A stretch of 64,000 bases of DNA from Leptolyngbya sp. SIO1E4 (GTDB lineage Bacteria; Cyanobacteriota; Cyanobacteriia; Phormidesmidales; Phormidesmidaceae): NCBI GenBank assembly GCA_010672825.2, contig JAAHFU020000002.1, positions 322,001 through 386,000 of the forward strand. The letters run 5' to 3'. A program made the position numbers and the translations under genes. Positions 35,985-45,607 of the stretch are shown piece by piece (position 1 is the stretch's first letter; every line of letters begins with the position of its first letter). The notes under the pieces are model-generated. The model made no database searches. It saw only the letters and a program-made list of their open reading frames with translations, and was not told the DNA's origin.

Positions 35985-37700
35985 TCAAGATGAGCAACTA
36001 TAGTGCGTCACGCCACCCACGTCAGAAAACGCGCTAGGTCTTAGACGATAGTATTTATCTTCTACGTCTTGTGATTGCTCATCATAGGGATAGCTAAATA
36101 CTGCTTGCAACTCTTTCACTAACGTGTAGTCACCCTGCATTGCTTGTTGATAGGCAGGGACGACCAACCACTCTCGCCATGTGTATTTTGGGTTAGTCTG
36201 TTTCATTTTTGTTGATATCTCAGCCAGTGATATCTCAACTGGGCCGTCGTTAATAACGAGGTCGCGCCAGCTTTTTAGCCAAGTTTGCCATTGGTCATCA
36301 AATTGTTGTGACGTTTTACCATAGAAGCTCTTTTTTAATGCTGAGACATCGTCTGGTATGTGGGATAACTCGCGGAAGAAAATGGTGTAATCCACATCTG
36401 AGTGGGTCACTAGCTGCATTAACTTCCTAAAAAGCTCTGGATTAAATTCAGTTAAGCCAAGTTTGGCCGCCCACATTTTTTGGACTTGTTGTTGCATGGC
36501 TTCTGAAAAACCACGGCCTACTTGGTCAAACTGTTCTAAAGCGTCAGCATCTTCTGCCAGTAACAGTCTCACCGCTTTCCAAAACATATAGTAATTCGCT
36601 TCTGCTGCCCTTGGCTGATTGATGAATGCAAAGTGGTCGCCGCCGCCAGTCCAAGGTTGAAACCAAGGGTCAAAAATTTCACAAAACCCAAAGGGTCCAT
36701 AGTCGAGGGTAAAGCCACCCGCGGCGCAGTTGTCACTATTAAAATTACCCTGGCAATAACCAACCCGTAGCCAATTGGCCACCAGTGAAGTCAGACGCTG
36801 GCGAAATAGCTTAGCCAACTCAACCAATTGATCTGCAAAACCAAGGGTTTGATTAATGTCGCTTTTGTATTCTCGCTCAATTAAATGCGACACTATCATG
36901 CGCAGCTCTTCTGATGCGTTTGGATGGGCATTGCTGCGATCGCGGCGGGCAAATAACTCTAGCTGACCAACGCGCAAAAAGGAGGGTGCAACGCGAGTTG
37001 AAATGGCGACAGGATCGTCCATTAAAACATCAGGCTCAGTGGAGCAGGTGTCTTGAGAATACCAAGGCCGGGTAACGGTCTCCGATCTAGAAACATACAG
37101 GGTTAAAGAGCGCGATGTGGGCACACCTAACGCCTGCATATAGTCTTGCGCTAGAAACTCACGCACACTTGAACGGAGGACGGCGCGCCCGTCAGCACCC
37201 CGGCAATAGGGCGTTGGGCCACCCCCTTTCAATTGCATTTCCCAGCGCTGGCCATTGATGATTCCCTCAAATACAGATATCGCCCGACCATCGCCATAAC
37301 CATTACCTGTACCGAATGGACAATTTTGGATATATTCGGTGCCATAAATCGACAGGGCATAACCCGTCGCCCAGCCAACCGGTCGCATCGGTTCATGGGC
37401 AGCAGAGAGATCACCAGAAAATACCTGGCGAAATTGTTTATTAAACGCCAGCTCGTCGCTCAACCCAAGTTCCTTAAAAAAAGTGCTGCTATGGGTTACA
37501 TATTCGGGATCTGCAAGCGGCGTGGGGGTCACCGGTACGAAATGACCCGAAAAAACCTGGCGGGCACGGTGATCATCACCCTCGACCGTGGCGTCAGGAT
37601 CGGCATTTAAGGTATCCATCAGCGAATAATCCGCCAATCGCACAAACTCATCGAATGTGGTGACGCAGGGCTCAGCAGATGGTTGAGATGGATATGACAT
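35985..37700 (-). CDS. selO: SelO/YdiU protein adenylyltransferase
   Basis: 571 aa pseudokinase-fold enzyme that transfers AMP to protein Ser/Thr/Tyr, linked in other bacteria to redox stress. Signature stretches: [39 protein letters not shown]-type glycine loop near residue 155, [10 protein letters not shown] near 310 with catalytic/metal-binding N and [16 protein letters not shown]. It ends GVTHYSCSS: ordinary cysteine, no TGA, so no selenocysteine. Lower GC than neighbours; probably acquired. Confidence 0.93.
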   Translation of the reverse strand: MSYPSQPSAEPCVTTFDEFVRLADYSLMDTLNADPDATVEGDDHRARQVFSGHFVPVTPTPLADPEYVTHSSTFFKELGLSDELAFNKQFRQVFSGDLSAAHEPMRPVGWATGYALSIYGTEYIQNCPFGTGNGYGDGRAISVFEGIINGQRWEMQLKGGGPTPYCRGADGRAVLRSSVREFLAQDYMQALGVPTSRSLTLYVSRSETVTRPWYSQDTCSTEPDVLMDDPVAISTRVAPSFLRVGQLELFARRDRSNAHPNASEELRMIVSHLIEREYKSDINQTLGFADQLVELAKLFRQRLTSLVANWLRVGYCQGNFNSDNCAAGGFTLDYGPFGFCEIFDPWFQPWTGGGDHFAFINQPRAAEANYYMFWKAVRLLLAEDADALEQFDQVGRGFSEAMQQQVQKMWAAKLGLTEFNPELFRKLMQLVTHSDVDYTIFFRELSHIPDDVSALKKSFYGKTSQQFDDQWQTWLKSWRDLVINDGPVEISLAEISTKMKQTNPKYTWREWLVVPAYQQAMQGDYTLVKELQAVFSYPYDEQSQDVEDKYYRLRPSAFSDVGGVTHYSCSS

Positions 37701-37734
37701 TGTTGCTAGCGCCCGTATTGTCGGGAGAGATTCA

Positions 37735-37820
37735 TGTTTAGTGGAAATTAAGTCAGCCTAATATCCCTATGTGGGTCATTGGTAGACTTATTTCACTATA
37801 AATCAGCCCTTTGTTGCACG
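37735..37820 (-). repeat. Decayed attI-like repeat upstream of selO
   Basis: TCAGCCTAATATCCCTATGTGGGTCATTGG and the following TATAAATCAGCCC align with the outer units of the modules at 32410 and 49298, ending in the same TTGCACG. The inner units and the GTTA core are not clear (GCTAGC near 37710). The gap 37821-38018 has no gene. Confidence 0.55.
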
Positions 37821-38018
37821 ACAGCGCCATAGATCCATTAGCCCACTCTGGTCATGTTGAGGCCACACGTTTGATGGCGTTTCAAGCGGCCAGCTGACGC
37901 CGATAGCGATCGCAGAGTCCCCAAAGTATGGACTCGCGCTGAGTGCCCTGGCTAGAGAGGGCTGACGCCATTGGTCTACCCGTGTAACCGTAATCCAACA
38001 GCTCCTAGACTGAAGCTG

Positions 38019-38033
38019 TGATAATGATTATCA
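38019..38033. promoter_or_regulatory. Perfect 7-1-7 Zur box upstream of the flavoprotein
   Basis: TGATAATGATTATCA, a perfect inverted repeat 32 bp before the GTG start at 38066. Confidence 0.88.
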
Positions 38034-38065
38034 TTCTAATAGTCTCGTCACTTGGATAAATCAGC

Positions 38066-39190
38066 GTGAGCCAACCCCAAACGAATCAGTCCTGTGACGT
38101 TGTGATTGTGGGTGCCGGAGCGGCAGGCATCGGCTGTGGCGTCGTGCTCAAAGAACTGGGGCTAGAGCGCTTCACCATCTTAGAAAGACACCAGGTTGGA
38201 GCCTCCTTTAGCCGCTGGCCTGAGGAGATGAACTTTATTACCCCGTCATTTCCCAGCCATGGTTTTGGCCTGCTCGACCTGAATGCCGTGACCTTGAAGA
38301 CCTCACCTGCGATCGCCTTTCGGCGCGAGCACATCAGCGGCAAGCAGTACGCACTCTACTTGCAGACCGTTGCCGATCACTTTGAGCTGCCGATTCAGAC
38401 AGAAGTAGAGGTACAAACCGTTGAGCCCTTGCCCCAGGGAGGTTTTACCCTACACACTAGTGTCGGTGAAATCCATACCCAGTTTGTGATTTGGGCTGCC
38501 GGGGAATATCAATATCCCCATCTCAATCCCTTCCCAGGGGCAGAGCACTGCATCCACAACGCTCAAATTCGGTCGTGGACGGATCTAGAAGGCGACGAAT
38601 TCCTCATCATCGGTGGTTACGAAAGCGGCATGGATGCCGCGGCTAATTTAGTGGCCCTGGGAAAGAAAGTCGGTGTGCTCGATCGCACTGGAGCCTGGGC
38701 CGATCCGGACACGGATCCCAGCGTATCCCTATCGCCCTACACTCTACAGCGTCTGGAATTTGTCTATCGCACTGGTCGCCTAGACATGGTAAGTGACGCG
38801 CCTATCGAAGCGGTCAAACCTATCCCCGGCGGCTACGCGGTCTACAGCGAATACCAGAAGTGGGTCACGGCCCATCCCCCGATTCTCTGCACCGGTTTCG
38901 ACACCAGCTTGAAACAAATTGCGCCCCTGTTCGACTGGTCTGAGGGCTATGCCGCACTGACGCCAGACGACGAATCTACCCTCACCCCAGGTCTCTTTGT
39001 GAGCGGTCCCTCCGTACGCCATGGCGACCTGATTTTTTGCTTCATCTATAAATTTCGTCAGCGCTTTGCCGTCATCGCCAATGCGATCGCAAACCGCCTT
39101 CAAATCGATCCCGCCCCATTGGAAGAATACCGCCAGGCCGGACTCTTCCTCGATGACCTCTCCTGCTGCAGCAACGACTGCATTTGCTAG
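38066..39190 (+). CDS. FAD-dependent oxidoreductase with cysteine-rich C-terminus, Zur-controlled
   Basis: 374 aa from GTG 38066. FAD Rossmann motif VVIVGAGAAGIGCG near residues 12-25, a second nucleotide-binding site EFLIIGGYESGMDAA near 185, and SGPSVRHGDLIFCFIYKFRQRF near 315; layout as in YpdA/CzcO-like flavoproteins. The protein ends DDLSCCSNDCIC, four cysteines in the last eight residues, absent from ordinary members and suited to bind zinc. It is 103 bp upstream of a FeoB-like gene. A redox step in metal acquisition is inferred, not shown. Confidence 0.87.
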   Translation: MSQPQTNQSCDVVIVGAGAAGIGCGVVLKELGLERFTILERHQVGASFSRWPEEMNFITPSFPSHGFGLLDLNAVTLKTSPAIAFRREHISGKQYALYLQTVADHFELPIQTEVEVQTVEPLPQGGFTLHTSVGEIHTQFVIWAAGEYQYPHLNPFPGAEHCIHNAQIRSWTDLEGDEFLIIGGYESGMDAAANLVALGKKVGVLDRTGAWADPDTDPSVSLSPYTLQRLEFVYRTGRLDMVSDAPIEAVKPIPGGYAVYSEYQKWVTAHPPILCTGFDTSLKQIAPLFDWSEGYAALTPDDESTLTPGLFVSGPSVRHGDLIFCFIYKFRQRFAVIANAIANRLQIDPAPLEEYRQAGLFLDDLSCCSNDCIC

Positions 39191-39194
39191 CAAG

Positions 39195-39222
39195 TTTTGA
39201 ATTTTGAATTTTGAATTTTGAA
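39195..39222. repeat. Four tandem TTTTGAA heptamers
   Basis: Four exact 7-bp units between the flavoprotein and the FeoB-like gene, a short tandem repeat of the kind common in cyanobacterial spacers. Confidence 0.85.
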
Positions 39223-39293
39223 TTCTTCTACTCAGCCGCCAACTCAAAACTAAGAACTTGCACCTTTTTCCTCCCCCACCCATCCCCCTCCCC

Positions 39294-40937
39294 ATGCCCA
39301 CTGCCCTGCCTGCCCAACGCACTACCGTAATTGTCGGCAAAGAAAGTACCGGCAAATCCGAACTGGCCGCAGCGCTCACGGGGCGATCTCCTACCAGTAC
39401 TAACATTCAGGGCTCGACGATCGCCTGCGAGACCTATCAGACCCGAGACGATGCCTTTATCGACACCCCAGGCATTCTCTTTCGCTCCGACACCACCACC
39501 ACCCGAACGGCTCTAGCGCAACTCCAGGCCCATGACAGGATTTTGTTAGTCGTTAAAGCGACCCACATGGATGATGACCTCGCGGATTTGCTACCGCTAG
39601 TGGCCGGGAAACAAGGGCTGGTGGTTGTCACCTTCTGGGATAAAGTATTGCCGTCTGAGTTCACCCAGCAGGTCGTAGAGCGTTGGCAACACACCGCCCA
39701 GGTGAGGTTTATTCCCGTGGATGCCCGCCGTTTAAGCCCAGATCAGCGCCAGCAGATTCTAGCGGCACTCCAAACGCCGGCCCCCTTCCCCCAGCAGTGG
39801 CACCCGATTCCGGTGGGCTGGCGGATCGAGCCCGCGCCTACCTGGCTGGAGCATCCCCGCTGGGGCGGGGTGCTGGCCATCCTATTGTTGCTGTTGCCTG
39901 CGGTCATTGCCGTTGGGGTCGCCAATGGGGTGGCGGGTGTGCTGGATCCCCTCGTCCAAGCCGGATTGGCGCCTCTGGTCAATGTCTTATCTCAGACCCC
40001 CTCACTGCTGCGAGAGATTTTGATTGGCCGCTATGGCTTAGTCACCATGGGGCCGCTGCTATTTGTCTGGGCCGTGCCTACGGTGATTCTGTATGCCCTG
40101 TTCTTAGGTGCTTACAAGGCCAGCGGGTTGGTGGAACGCATTACCGTGGCGCTGCACCCACTCCTGAGACCTTTTGGCCTATCCGGGCGAGACTTGGTGC
40201 GGGTGATTATGGGGTTTGGCTGCAATGTGCCCGCCGTGATCAGCACTCGCGCCTGTTCCAGTTGTTCCCGGCAGACCTGTGTGAGTGCGATCTCCTTTGG
40301 TTCGGCCTGTTCCTACCAGTTTGGGGCCACTCTGGGGGTCTTCAGCGCCGCCAATTTGCCCGGTTTGGTGGTGCCCTACCTGGGCTACTTAACCCTGACC
40401 ACCCTGATCTACACCCGCCTGATTGCGCCCAAAGCCGCCCGTTCAGCCCACAATACGCTGATGATCGAACGGCGCACGTTTTTGGAAATGCCCCGCTGGT
40501 CGGCCATCTGGCGCGAAACCCAAGGCACCCTCAAGCAGTTTTTCACCAATGCGATTCCCATCTTTTTAGTGATTACGGTGATCGCCTCAGTGTTGGATTG
40601 GTTTGGTCTGATCACCCTTCTGGCAGGCTGGATTAATCCCCTGATGGAGCTGTTTGACTTGCCTCCAGAAGCCGCTCTACCTGTTATTTTGGCCTCAATT
40701 CGCAAAGACGGACTGCTGCTCTTTGCCGAACCAGGCACCCTGGCGGTACTCACACCCCTGCAAATTTTGACGGGTGTGTACCTGGCCGGGGTGTTGTTGC
40801 CCTGCCTGGTCACCGCACTCACCATTGCCCGTGAACAGTCAGTGCGGTTTGCGGTGGGGCTGATGGCTCGCCAGGCGATCGCCGCGATCTCGTTTTCAAT
40901 GTTGTTGGCCTGGGGAGGCGGCTGGCTAGTCAGATGA
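39294..40937 (+). CDS. FeoB-like GTPase/permease in the zinc regulon
   Basis: 547 aa from ATG 39294; FeoB itself is usually about 750. A small G domain has P-loop GKESTGKS (15-22) and switch DTPG near 65, but the NKxD motif is replaced by FWDK. The membrane half has two Gate (nucleoside-recognition) domains with GFGCNVPAV near residue 307 and a cysteine cluster TRACSSCSRQTCVSAISF near 320, both typical of FeoB. The Zur box two genes upstream suggests zinc rather than iron as cargo; that is inference. It ends at the hairpin at 40966. Confidence 0.85.
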   Translation: MPTALPAQRTTVIVGKESTGKSELAAALTGRSPTSTNIQGSTIACETYQTRDDAFIDTPGILFRSDTTTTRTALAQLQAHDRILLVVKATHMDDDLADLLPLVAGKQGLVVVTFWDKVLPSEFTQQVVERWQHTAQVRFIPVDARRLSPDQRQQILAALQTPAPFPQQWHPIPVGWRIEPAPTWLEHPRWGGVLAILLLLLPAVIAVGVANGVAGVLDPLVQAGLAPLVNVLSQTPSLLREILIGRYGLVTMGPLLFVWAVPTVILYALFLGAYKASGLVERITVALHPLLRPFGLSGRDLVRVIMGFGCNVPAVISTRACSSCSRQTCVSAISFGSACSYQFGATLGVFSAANLPGLVVPYLGYLTLTTLIYTRLIAPKAARSAHNTLMIERRTFLEMPRWSAIWRETQGTLKQFFTNAIPIFLVITVIASVLDWFGLITLLAGWINPLMELFDLPPEAALPVILASIRKDGLLLFAEPGTLAVLTPLQILTGVYLAGVLLPCLVTALTIAREQSVRFAVGLMARQAIAAISFSMLLAWGGGWLVR

Positions 40938-40965
40938 GAAGTATGCTTACTGGCTATTAACTTTA

Positions 40966-41010
40966 CTGGCGCTGCTGAAATGAGGGATGAACGAATTTCA
41001 GCAGCGCCAG
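40966..41010 (+). terminator. Terminator hairpin after the FeoB-like gene
   Basis: Perfect 16-bp stem CTGGCGCTGCTGAAAT / ATTTCAGCAGCGCCAG with a 13-nt loop, 29 bp after the stop. The region to 41458 otherwise holds repeats only. Confidence 0.75.
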
Positions 41011-41072
41011 ACTAACTATGGCCTTCTCCAAAAGCTTCATCCCGGAAATCATCCCGGAAATCAGCAATACCG
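40978..41072 (+). repeat. Left copy of a ~80-bp inverted repeat flanking the CHAT block
   Basis: The stretch with GAGGGATGAACGAATTTCAG and ACTAACTATGGCCTTCTCC recurs inverted at 45451-45532. ATCCCGGAAATC is doubled in this copy. Confidence 0.8.
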
Positions 41073-41252
41073 GCGATGCGTTTCGAGTAGCGACGAGTTC
41101 AGGAACGTATGGCTTAGAAGAGGTGCCAGGGTGTCAGGTACGTTACTTATGGCAGCCGTTTGATCGAGAGCCCGCTTGGACGGAGGAAAGCGTGGGCAAA
41201 AGTTGTGGCCGCAGGGCCAAGAACCTAATGAACGCTGACAGCTGACAGATTC

Positions 41253-41312
41253 CCAAAAGAGTCAGCTATCAGATAAAGAAATCCAAAAGAGTCAGCTATC
41301 AGATAAAGAAAT
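41253..41312. repeat. 30-bp direct tandem duplication
   Basis: Two exact copies of a 30-bp unit starting CCAAAAGAGTCAGCTATCAG, in the spacer before the trypco2 gene. Confidence 0.9.
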
Positions 41313-41458
41313 ACAAGAATAAAAGATCTAATGTACTGCTTCTAAGTGCTATTACGTAATCGATATCACAGCGATTTATCAAATAGGTCACTGTTTGACT
41401 TGAAATAGTTGATGTATGCTGCGTGACGAGTAGTCGCAACAGTGATGAAGAGGGTGTC

Positions 41459-41848
41459 ATGGTTGCTGATAATCGCGGAAGTTCGATTGGTTTATCTGAA
41501 CTGATCGAGCAGGTGAAGCAAGAATTACTATCTACAACTCCTAGCAAAGACAATGTGCCAATCTTGTGCGTTGATTCCGTGGAATTGCAGTTACAGGTGA
41601 CGGTTCGACGAGAAGACAGAGGCGGTCTAAAAGTCAATGTGGTCTCTGTTTTAAGCGGAGAAATGAGCGATGGAGTGAGCCGAGACGATGTGCATCAAGT
41701 CAAGGTAACATTATCTCCGCTATTCGATAAAGCTCAGCTAGTGGAGTGGTACAAAACCCTCTACCCGAATGAGGTATTGCCAGCAGTGAAGTCAAGTCTC
41801 GATAGCTTGATGAAGGGTGAGGAAGGCAACCTGGCAGCGAGGTTCTAG
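41459..41848 (+). CDS. Trypco2-domain protein
   Basis: 129 aa from ATG 41459. IGLSELIEQVKQELL near residue 10, then VDSVELQLQVTVRREDRGGLKVNVVSVLSG and HQVKVTLSPLF follow the trypsin-co-occurring domain 2 plan, a small beta-sandwich found beside proteases and caspases in bacterial conflict systems. It ends 4 bp before the CHAT-caspase gene, so the pair is an operon. It may act as an adaptor or regulatory subunit for that protease. Confidence 0.8.
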   Translation: MVADNRGSSIGLSELIEQVKQELLSTTPSKDNVPILCVDSVELQLQVTVRREDRGGLKVNVVSVLSGEMSDGVSRDDVHQVKVTLSPLFDKAQLVEWYKTLYPNEVLPAVKSSLDSLMKGEEGNLAARF

Positions 41849-41852
41849 TGCT

Positions 41853-44258
41853 ATGCTAGACCCGCATCTCTTAGAGCTTCACCTGACGCCATTAGAGTCA
41901 GGAAACTTCCGGATCATCGTGAGCCAGGCCATTCCTTCCATTGATGGCGATGCTGATTCAAGGCTACCGTTTTGGGAAGATGGCAAAGATTGGCGCACGA
42001 CCATTATTAAAACACTGGAAAGCACGCAGTTTTTTCCTAAAAATTTTCCTGAGCTGGGCGAGCAGGATTGGATGATCCGAAATGAAATCCTAACCTCTGA
42101 TCGCCAAAGCTTTCATCCCAGCTATTTAGAGACCATTGGCAGATCCTTATACGAGTCTTTATTGCCACCTGGTAGCTCACTGAGGGATGCCTTTAAGACA
42201 GCACTACGTTCCGCAGAAAGAGAGAACAAAGATCTCCACCTCCGGCTTAAATTTCCGGGTGATTCCGTCAGTCGTTCTCAATTGGCTGATTATCCGTGGG
42301 AGTTAATCCACAACAAAACTCACTTTTTGCAGCATCGGTCAGTGCAGATCTCACGCTACATTGCCCATGAGATTGCCTGCCCTATTTTGCCCACCCATGA
42401 GCAAATCCAAGTTTTCCTCATCTCTTCGCGGGCTGCAGACATTGCCAGAGGGTTGCAGCCTCTGCCTGATGATGAGGAGCGATCAATTCTGACGGGAATT
42501 GCCAAGGCCCAGGAGGAGGGATTGGTGACATTCGAGCAACTGCGCAATCCCACTCGAAAACGCCTAAGCCGACACCTCACTGAATGTACTTCTGTGCCTC
42601 AAATCCTGCATTTTGATGGCCATGGTCTGTTTGGCCGGAAGTGTAACAACCCTGAATGTCGGCATATGAATCCCGGCATCAAGCGCGAAAAATGCGAAGA
42701 ATGCGGCCACCAGCTCCCTGAGCCCAAAGGATACTTACTCTTTGAAGACGAGGGTGGTGGCGTTGACTATGTTAGTGCGTCGTCTTTTGCCGCTTTGCTC
42801 CCCAGAGGGGTTAAGCTAGTGGTTTTGAGTGCATGCCAATCGGGCATGGCGCTGGGCGGGGAATCGATTTTTAATGGCACAGCGCAACAGCTTATTGATG
42901 CTCGCATACCGGCTGTAGTGGCGATGCAGTATTCGGTACTGGCGAATGCAGCTAGCAATTTTGAGGAACAGTTTTATCGAGTTTTGGGCCAGAAGAAAAC
43001 GCTATTGGAGGCGATCAGCGCTGGACGCAAGTGGATGGAGGTGGATAGCAACCAGTGGTATCGTCCCGTTTTGTATTTGCGCTGGCAAGATAATCATGGC
43101 GGTTCTCTATTTACGCGAGAAAGATCGAGACACAGTCCTGAATTAGATAAAAGTAAGCCTGGCCAGACTCAAGATGACATACAAGAATGTCCCTCCAGTC
43201 CTCAAGCTTCCAAAACCGGTCGTAAAATAGCTCTTTTAATTAGCGTAAGTCGTTATGGATATGGTTTCTCAGACCTTCCTGGCTCGGAAAAAGATGTTCA
43301 TTTGATTGAGCAAGTACTCTCATCCAAGGATCTAGGAAACTTTGATGAAGTAGTGCCATTGTTCAATCCAGACACAAAAAAAATACATCATGCGATAGAA
43401 AGACTGCTAACTGGTCGAAACGAGGATGACCTAATCCTTTTATATTTCTCAGGTCATGGAGTGAAAAGCAACAAAAATCGGCTCTATCTAACCACTTGCG
43501 AGACAGCAAAGAAACGAGATGGCTCCTTAGATGAGTTATCTGCAATTCCAGCTCAGTTTATACATGACGCAATGGACAGATGCCAATCGAGGCAACAAAT
43601 AGTTGTGCTCGATTGTTGCTTCAGCGGTGCATTTTCAGACGATTTAGTAGCTAAAGATGATGGTTCACTAGACGTTGGCTTTCAGCTCAATGGAGAGGGT
43701 AGAGTGATATTATCCTCCTCCACTTCACTTGAGTCCTCTTTTGCTTCTAGAAATGAAGGCTCATCAATTTATACAAAATATTTTGTCAAAGGCATTTGTA
43801 CTGGCAAAGCTGATATTAATCGCGACAGGAGAGTTTCAGCGAATGAACTTCACAGATATATTCAAGAGCAATTAAGAGAAGAAAAATTCTCAATGACACC
43901 AGGTATTTTTTTTAGAGGGGAAGGTACTGATATCCCAATAGCAGATGTCCCTAAGAAGCCAGTAGACTATGATGCTCTTAGAGCAGAGATAGATAAATCT
44001 ATTTCATCCAAGCGTATTTGGGCTCAGATTCCTAACAAAGCCATCTTCGCCTTCATACTTATCGTCACACTTACAGCTTTCGCTGTCTCTTTGTTTCAAA
44101 TAATGAGAATTCGTTGTAATACGATCAAGGATTCGATAACTTATAGTGAAGATTCCGATCGCTCTGACGAAAAATTGTTCGAGAAATACAGAGGCGAAAA
44201 AAAGAGTCTTCAAAAGCGTGTGTGTAACTGGGTTGGGGTTCCCTTACCTCGATACTAG
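41853..44258 (+). CDS. CHAT plus caspase (C14) double-protease protein with C-terminal membrane helix
   Basis: 801 aa from ATG 41853. The first half is a CHAT domain with catalytic His in HFDGHG (His253) and Cys in SACQSG (Cys328); between them is a four-cysteine zinc ribbon (CNNPEC...CEEC). The second half, from RKIALLISVSRYGYGF near 453, is a metacaspase-like domain with YFSGHG (His535) and LDCCFSG (Cys588/589). A single transmembrane helix (IFAFILIVTLTAFAVSLF) lies near 730, followed by a basic tail. Both dyads look intact. Likely a membrane-tethered cell-death or defence protease triggered with the trypco2 partner. Confidence 0.9.
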   Translation: MLDPHLLELHLTPLESGNFRIIVSQAIPSIDGDADSRLPFWEDGKDWRTTIIKTLESTQFFPKNFPELGEQDWMIRNEILTSDRQSFHPSYLETIGRSLYESLLPPGSSLRDAFKTALRSAERENKDLHLRLKFPGDSVSRSQLADYPWELIHNKTHFLQHRSVQISRYIAHEIACPILPTHEQIQVFLISSRAADIARGLQPLPDDEERSILTGIAKAQEEGLVTFEQLRNPTRKRLSRHLTECTSVPQILHFDGHGLFGRKCNNPECRHMNPGIKREKCEECGHQLPEPKGYLLFEDEGGGVDYVSASSFAALLPRGVKLVVLSACQSGMALGGESIFNGTAQQLIDARIPAVVAMQYSVLANAASNFEEQFYRVLGQKKTLLEAISAGRKWMEVDSNQWYRPVLYLRWQDNHGGSLFTRERSRHSPELDKSKPGQTQDDIQECPSSPQASKTGRKIALLISVSRYGYGFSDLPGSEKDVHLIEQVLSSKDLGNFDEVVPLFNPDTKKIHHAIERLLTGRNEDDLILLYFSGHGVKSNKNRLYLTTCETAKKRDGSLDELSAIPAQFIHDAMDRCQSRQQIVVLDCCFSGAFSDDLVAKDDGSLDVGFQLNGEGRVILSSSTSLESSFASRNEGSSIYTKYFVKGICTGKADINRDRRVSANELHRYIQEQLREEKFSMTPGIFFRGEGTDIPIADVPKKPVDYDALRAEIDKSISSKRIWAQIPNKAIFAFILIVTLTAFAVSLFQIMRIRCNTIKDSITYSEDSDRSDEKLFEKYRGEKKSLQKRVCNWVGVPLPRY

Positions 44259-44332
44259 ATATCAAGGACTGAATCACATCAGACATCGAAATACCATCCC
44301 AAGATAAAAAGAAAGCAAATCATGTGTCTTTT

Positions 44333-44668
44333 TTAGTCATCAACGTTAACTGAACAGATCACAGGGCTAGAAAAGTTGCGAGGACAACCTAAATAATCGT
44401 CAGTGATCCACGCTTCTCTTCCTTCATATCTAATCTTGTACCATCCACTTTCATTTGAATATTCCGGAGGGTGATGTTCGAATACCCTCACAGAGGTATT
44501 TTCAGGAATAGTGCCTACAGTTCTGCTAAAGCCAGCGTTCTCGTATATGTCGACACCATTTAATTGGGCACTCGCATCTCCTCCGACAGCAGAGCAAGCC
44601 GTAATACTCATTAAGCACATTAATATGAAGCAGAAGCCAGCAAAAGATTTTGCATAAGAAACATTCAT
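44333..44668 (-). CDS. SH3-domain lipoprotein
   Basis: 111 aa. Type II signal peptide with lipobox LMSITAC (Cys near residue 25), so membrane-anchored outside the cytoplasm. A bacterial SH3 domain follows: NVxIYENAGFSRTVGTIPENTSVRVFEHH and WYKIRYEGREAWITDDYL. Two cysteines near the end (LGCPRN...VICSV) may pair. It converges on the CHAT-caspase gene; a functional link is not evident. Confidence 0.82.
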   Translation of the reverse strand: MNVSYAKSFAGFCFILMCLMSITACSAVGGDASAQLNGVDIYENAGFSRTVGTIPENTSVRVFEHHPPEYSNESGWYKIRYEGREAWITDDYLGCPRNFSSPVICSVNVDD

Positions 44669-44862
44669 ATTCTCGAATCATAAAATCTTCGTTTACTGAT
44701 TCGAGGTAGAAGTGAAAAGAACAGGACGATAAATATAAAGAAATTTGAAATTACTGTCGATTCTCTTGCACTAGGATGATGGATCCCTCTTGCTCAACAT
44801 AATGGAGATACTGTGTTAAGACGAATTTGATTGGTTCTGGATGTCACTGAAAGTCGCCCCCT

Positions 44863-45440
44863 TATGACCTATCGCAAAAAGCTCATCGAAGTGGCCCTAC
44901 TGCTGGAGGCCATCAACATGGAATCGGTGCGGGAGAGAGTCGATTCGGCATGGGTACCCGAGGGCGCGGCGACCGTTGGCGGCGTGTCGGGTAGTGTTGT
45001 GGTCGTCGCTGGTGGATGATCCGTCGAGCTGGCTAGAGCGGTTTCCGACGGAGGAGGCACAGAAACGGGAACGGCAGCAGCTGTTTGACAGCCTGGGACG
45101 GATCACCATCGAGACGGATCGCAAAGGCAAGGAAAAGCAGGAGGTGCGGGAGTTGGTGTCGTGGGATGACATCAAAGACCCGGCCATCATTGAGGAGGCT
45201 CAGCGGGAGATTGCGAGCTCCCTGGCCTGCGGCTGGGGAGAGAAACCGCCGACCAAACCGGAAGTGGTGCGGGAGTACAGCGCCCAGCACGCGCCCCCGA
45301 TTTATGCCCCCTTTGCAGGAGGGCGGCTCGATACCACTGAAGGCGCAGCGGTTGATGCTAGAGGCCCACGCTAGCTCCTGAACCCGGTGGCGGTGTTGAT
45401 TAACAAGGCGTTGATTGAGATTCCGCCGAAGCTTATTTAG
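44863..45440 (+). pseudogene. DUF1156 (methyltransferase-associated) gene, multiply frameshifted
   Basis: The start MTYRKKLIEVALLLEAINMES is family-typical. The frame then shifts near 44935 with loss of about six residues, continues RARRPLAACRVVLWSSLVDDPSSW and REYSAQHAPPIYAPFAGG, shifts again to GGSIPLKAQRLMLEAHAS, and once more to LLNPVAVLINKALIEIPPK before ending at 45440, just before the inverted repeat. The bulk of the normal protein is gone. Confidence 0.8.
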
Positions 45441-45450
45441 CTTATTTAAG

Positions 45451-45532
45451 GGTGTTGCCGATTTCCGGGATAAAACTTTTGGAGAAGGCCATAGTTAGTC
45501 TGGTTAACTGAAATTCGTTCATCCCTCATTTC
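45451..45532 (-). repeat. Right copy of the ~80-bp inverted repeat
   Basis: Inverted match to 40978-41072. The two copies enclose trypco2, CHAT-caspase, the SH3 lipoprotein and the DUF1156 remnant. A related 45-bp piece is at 31834. Confidence 0.8.
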
Positions 45533-45607
45533 GTCAACGCTACTTTACTTTTAACCATCTCGGAGCCACGATTTATGGGTGATTTCGATGTCTTGCCCCG
45601 CTCTGTG

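Noticed and set aside
35985-37700. Possible selenoprotein reading of SelO
   Set aside because: The C-terminal codon at the selenocysteine position is an ordinary cysteine in YSCSS, followed by a normal stop.
41018-41245. 75-aa frame beginning MAFSKSFIPE
   Set aside because: It starts inside the dispersed inverted repeat and its continuation has no recognisable family; the same start in the other copies is quickly interrupted.
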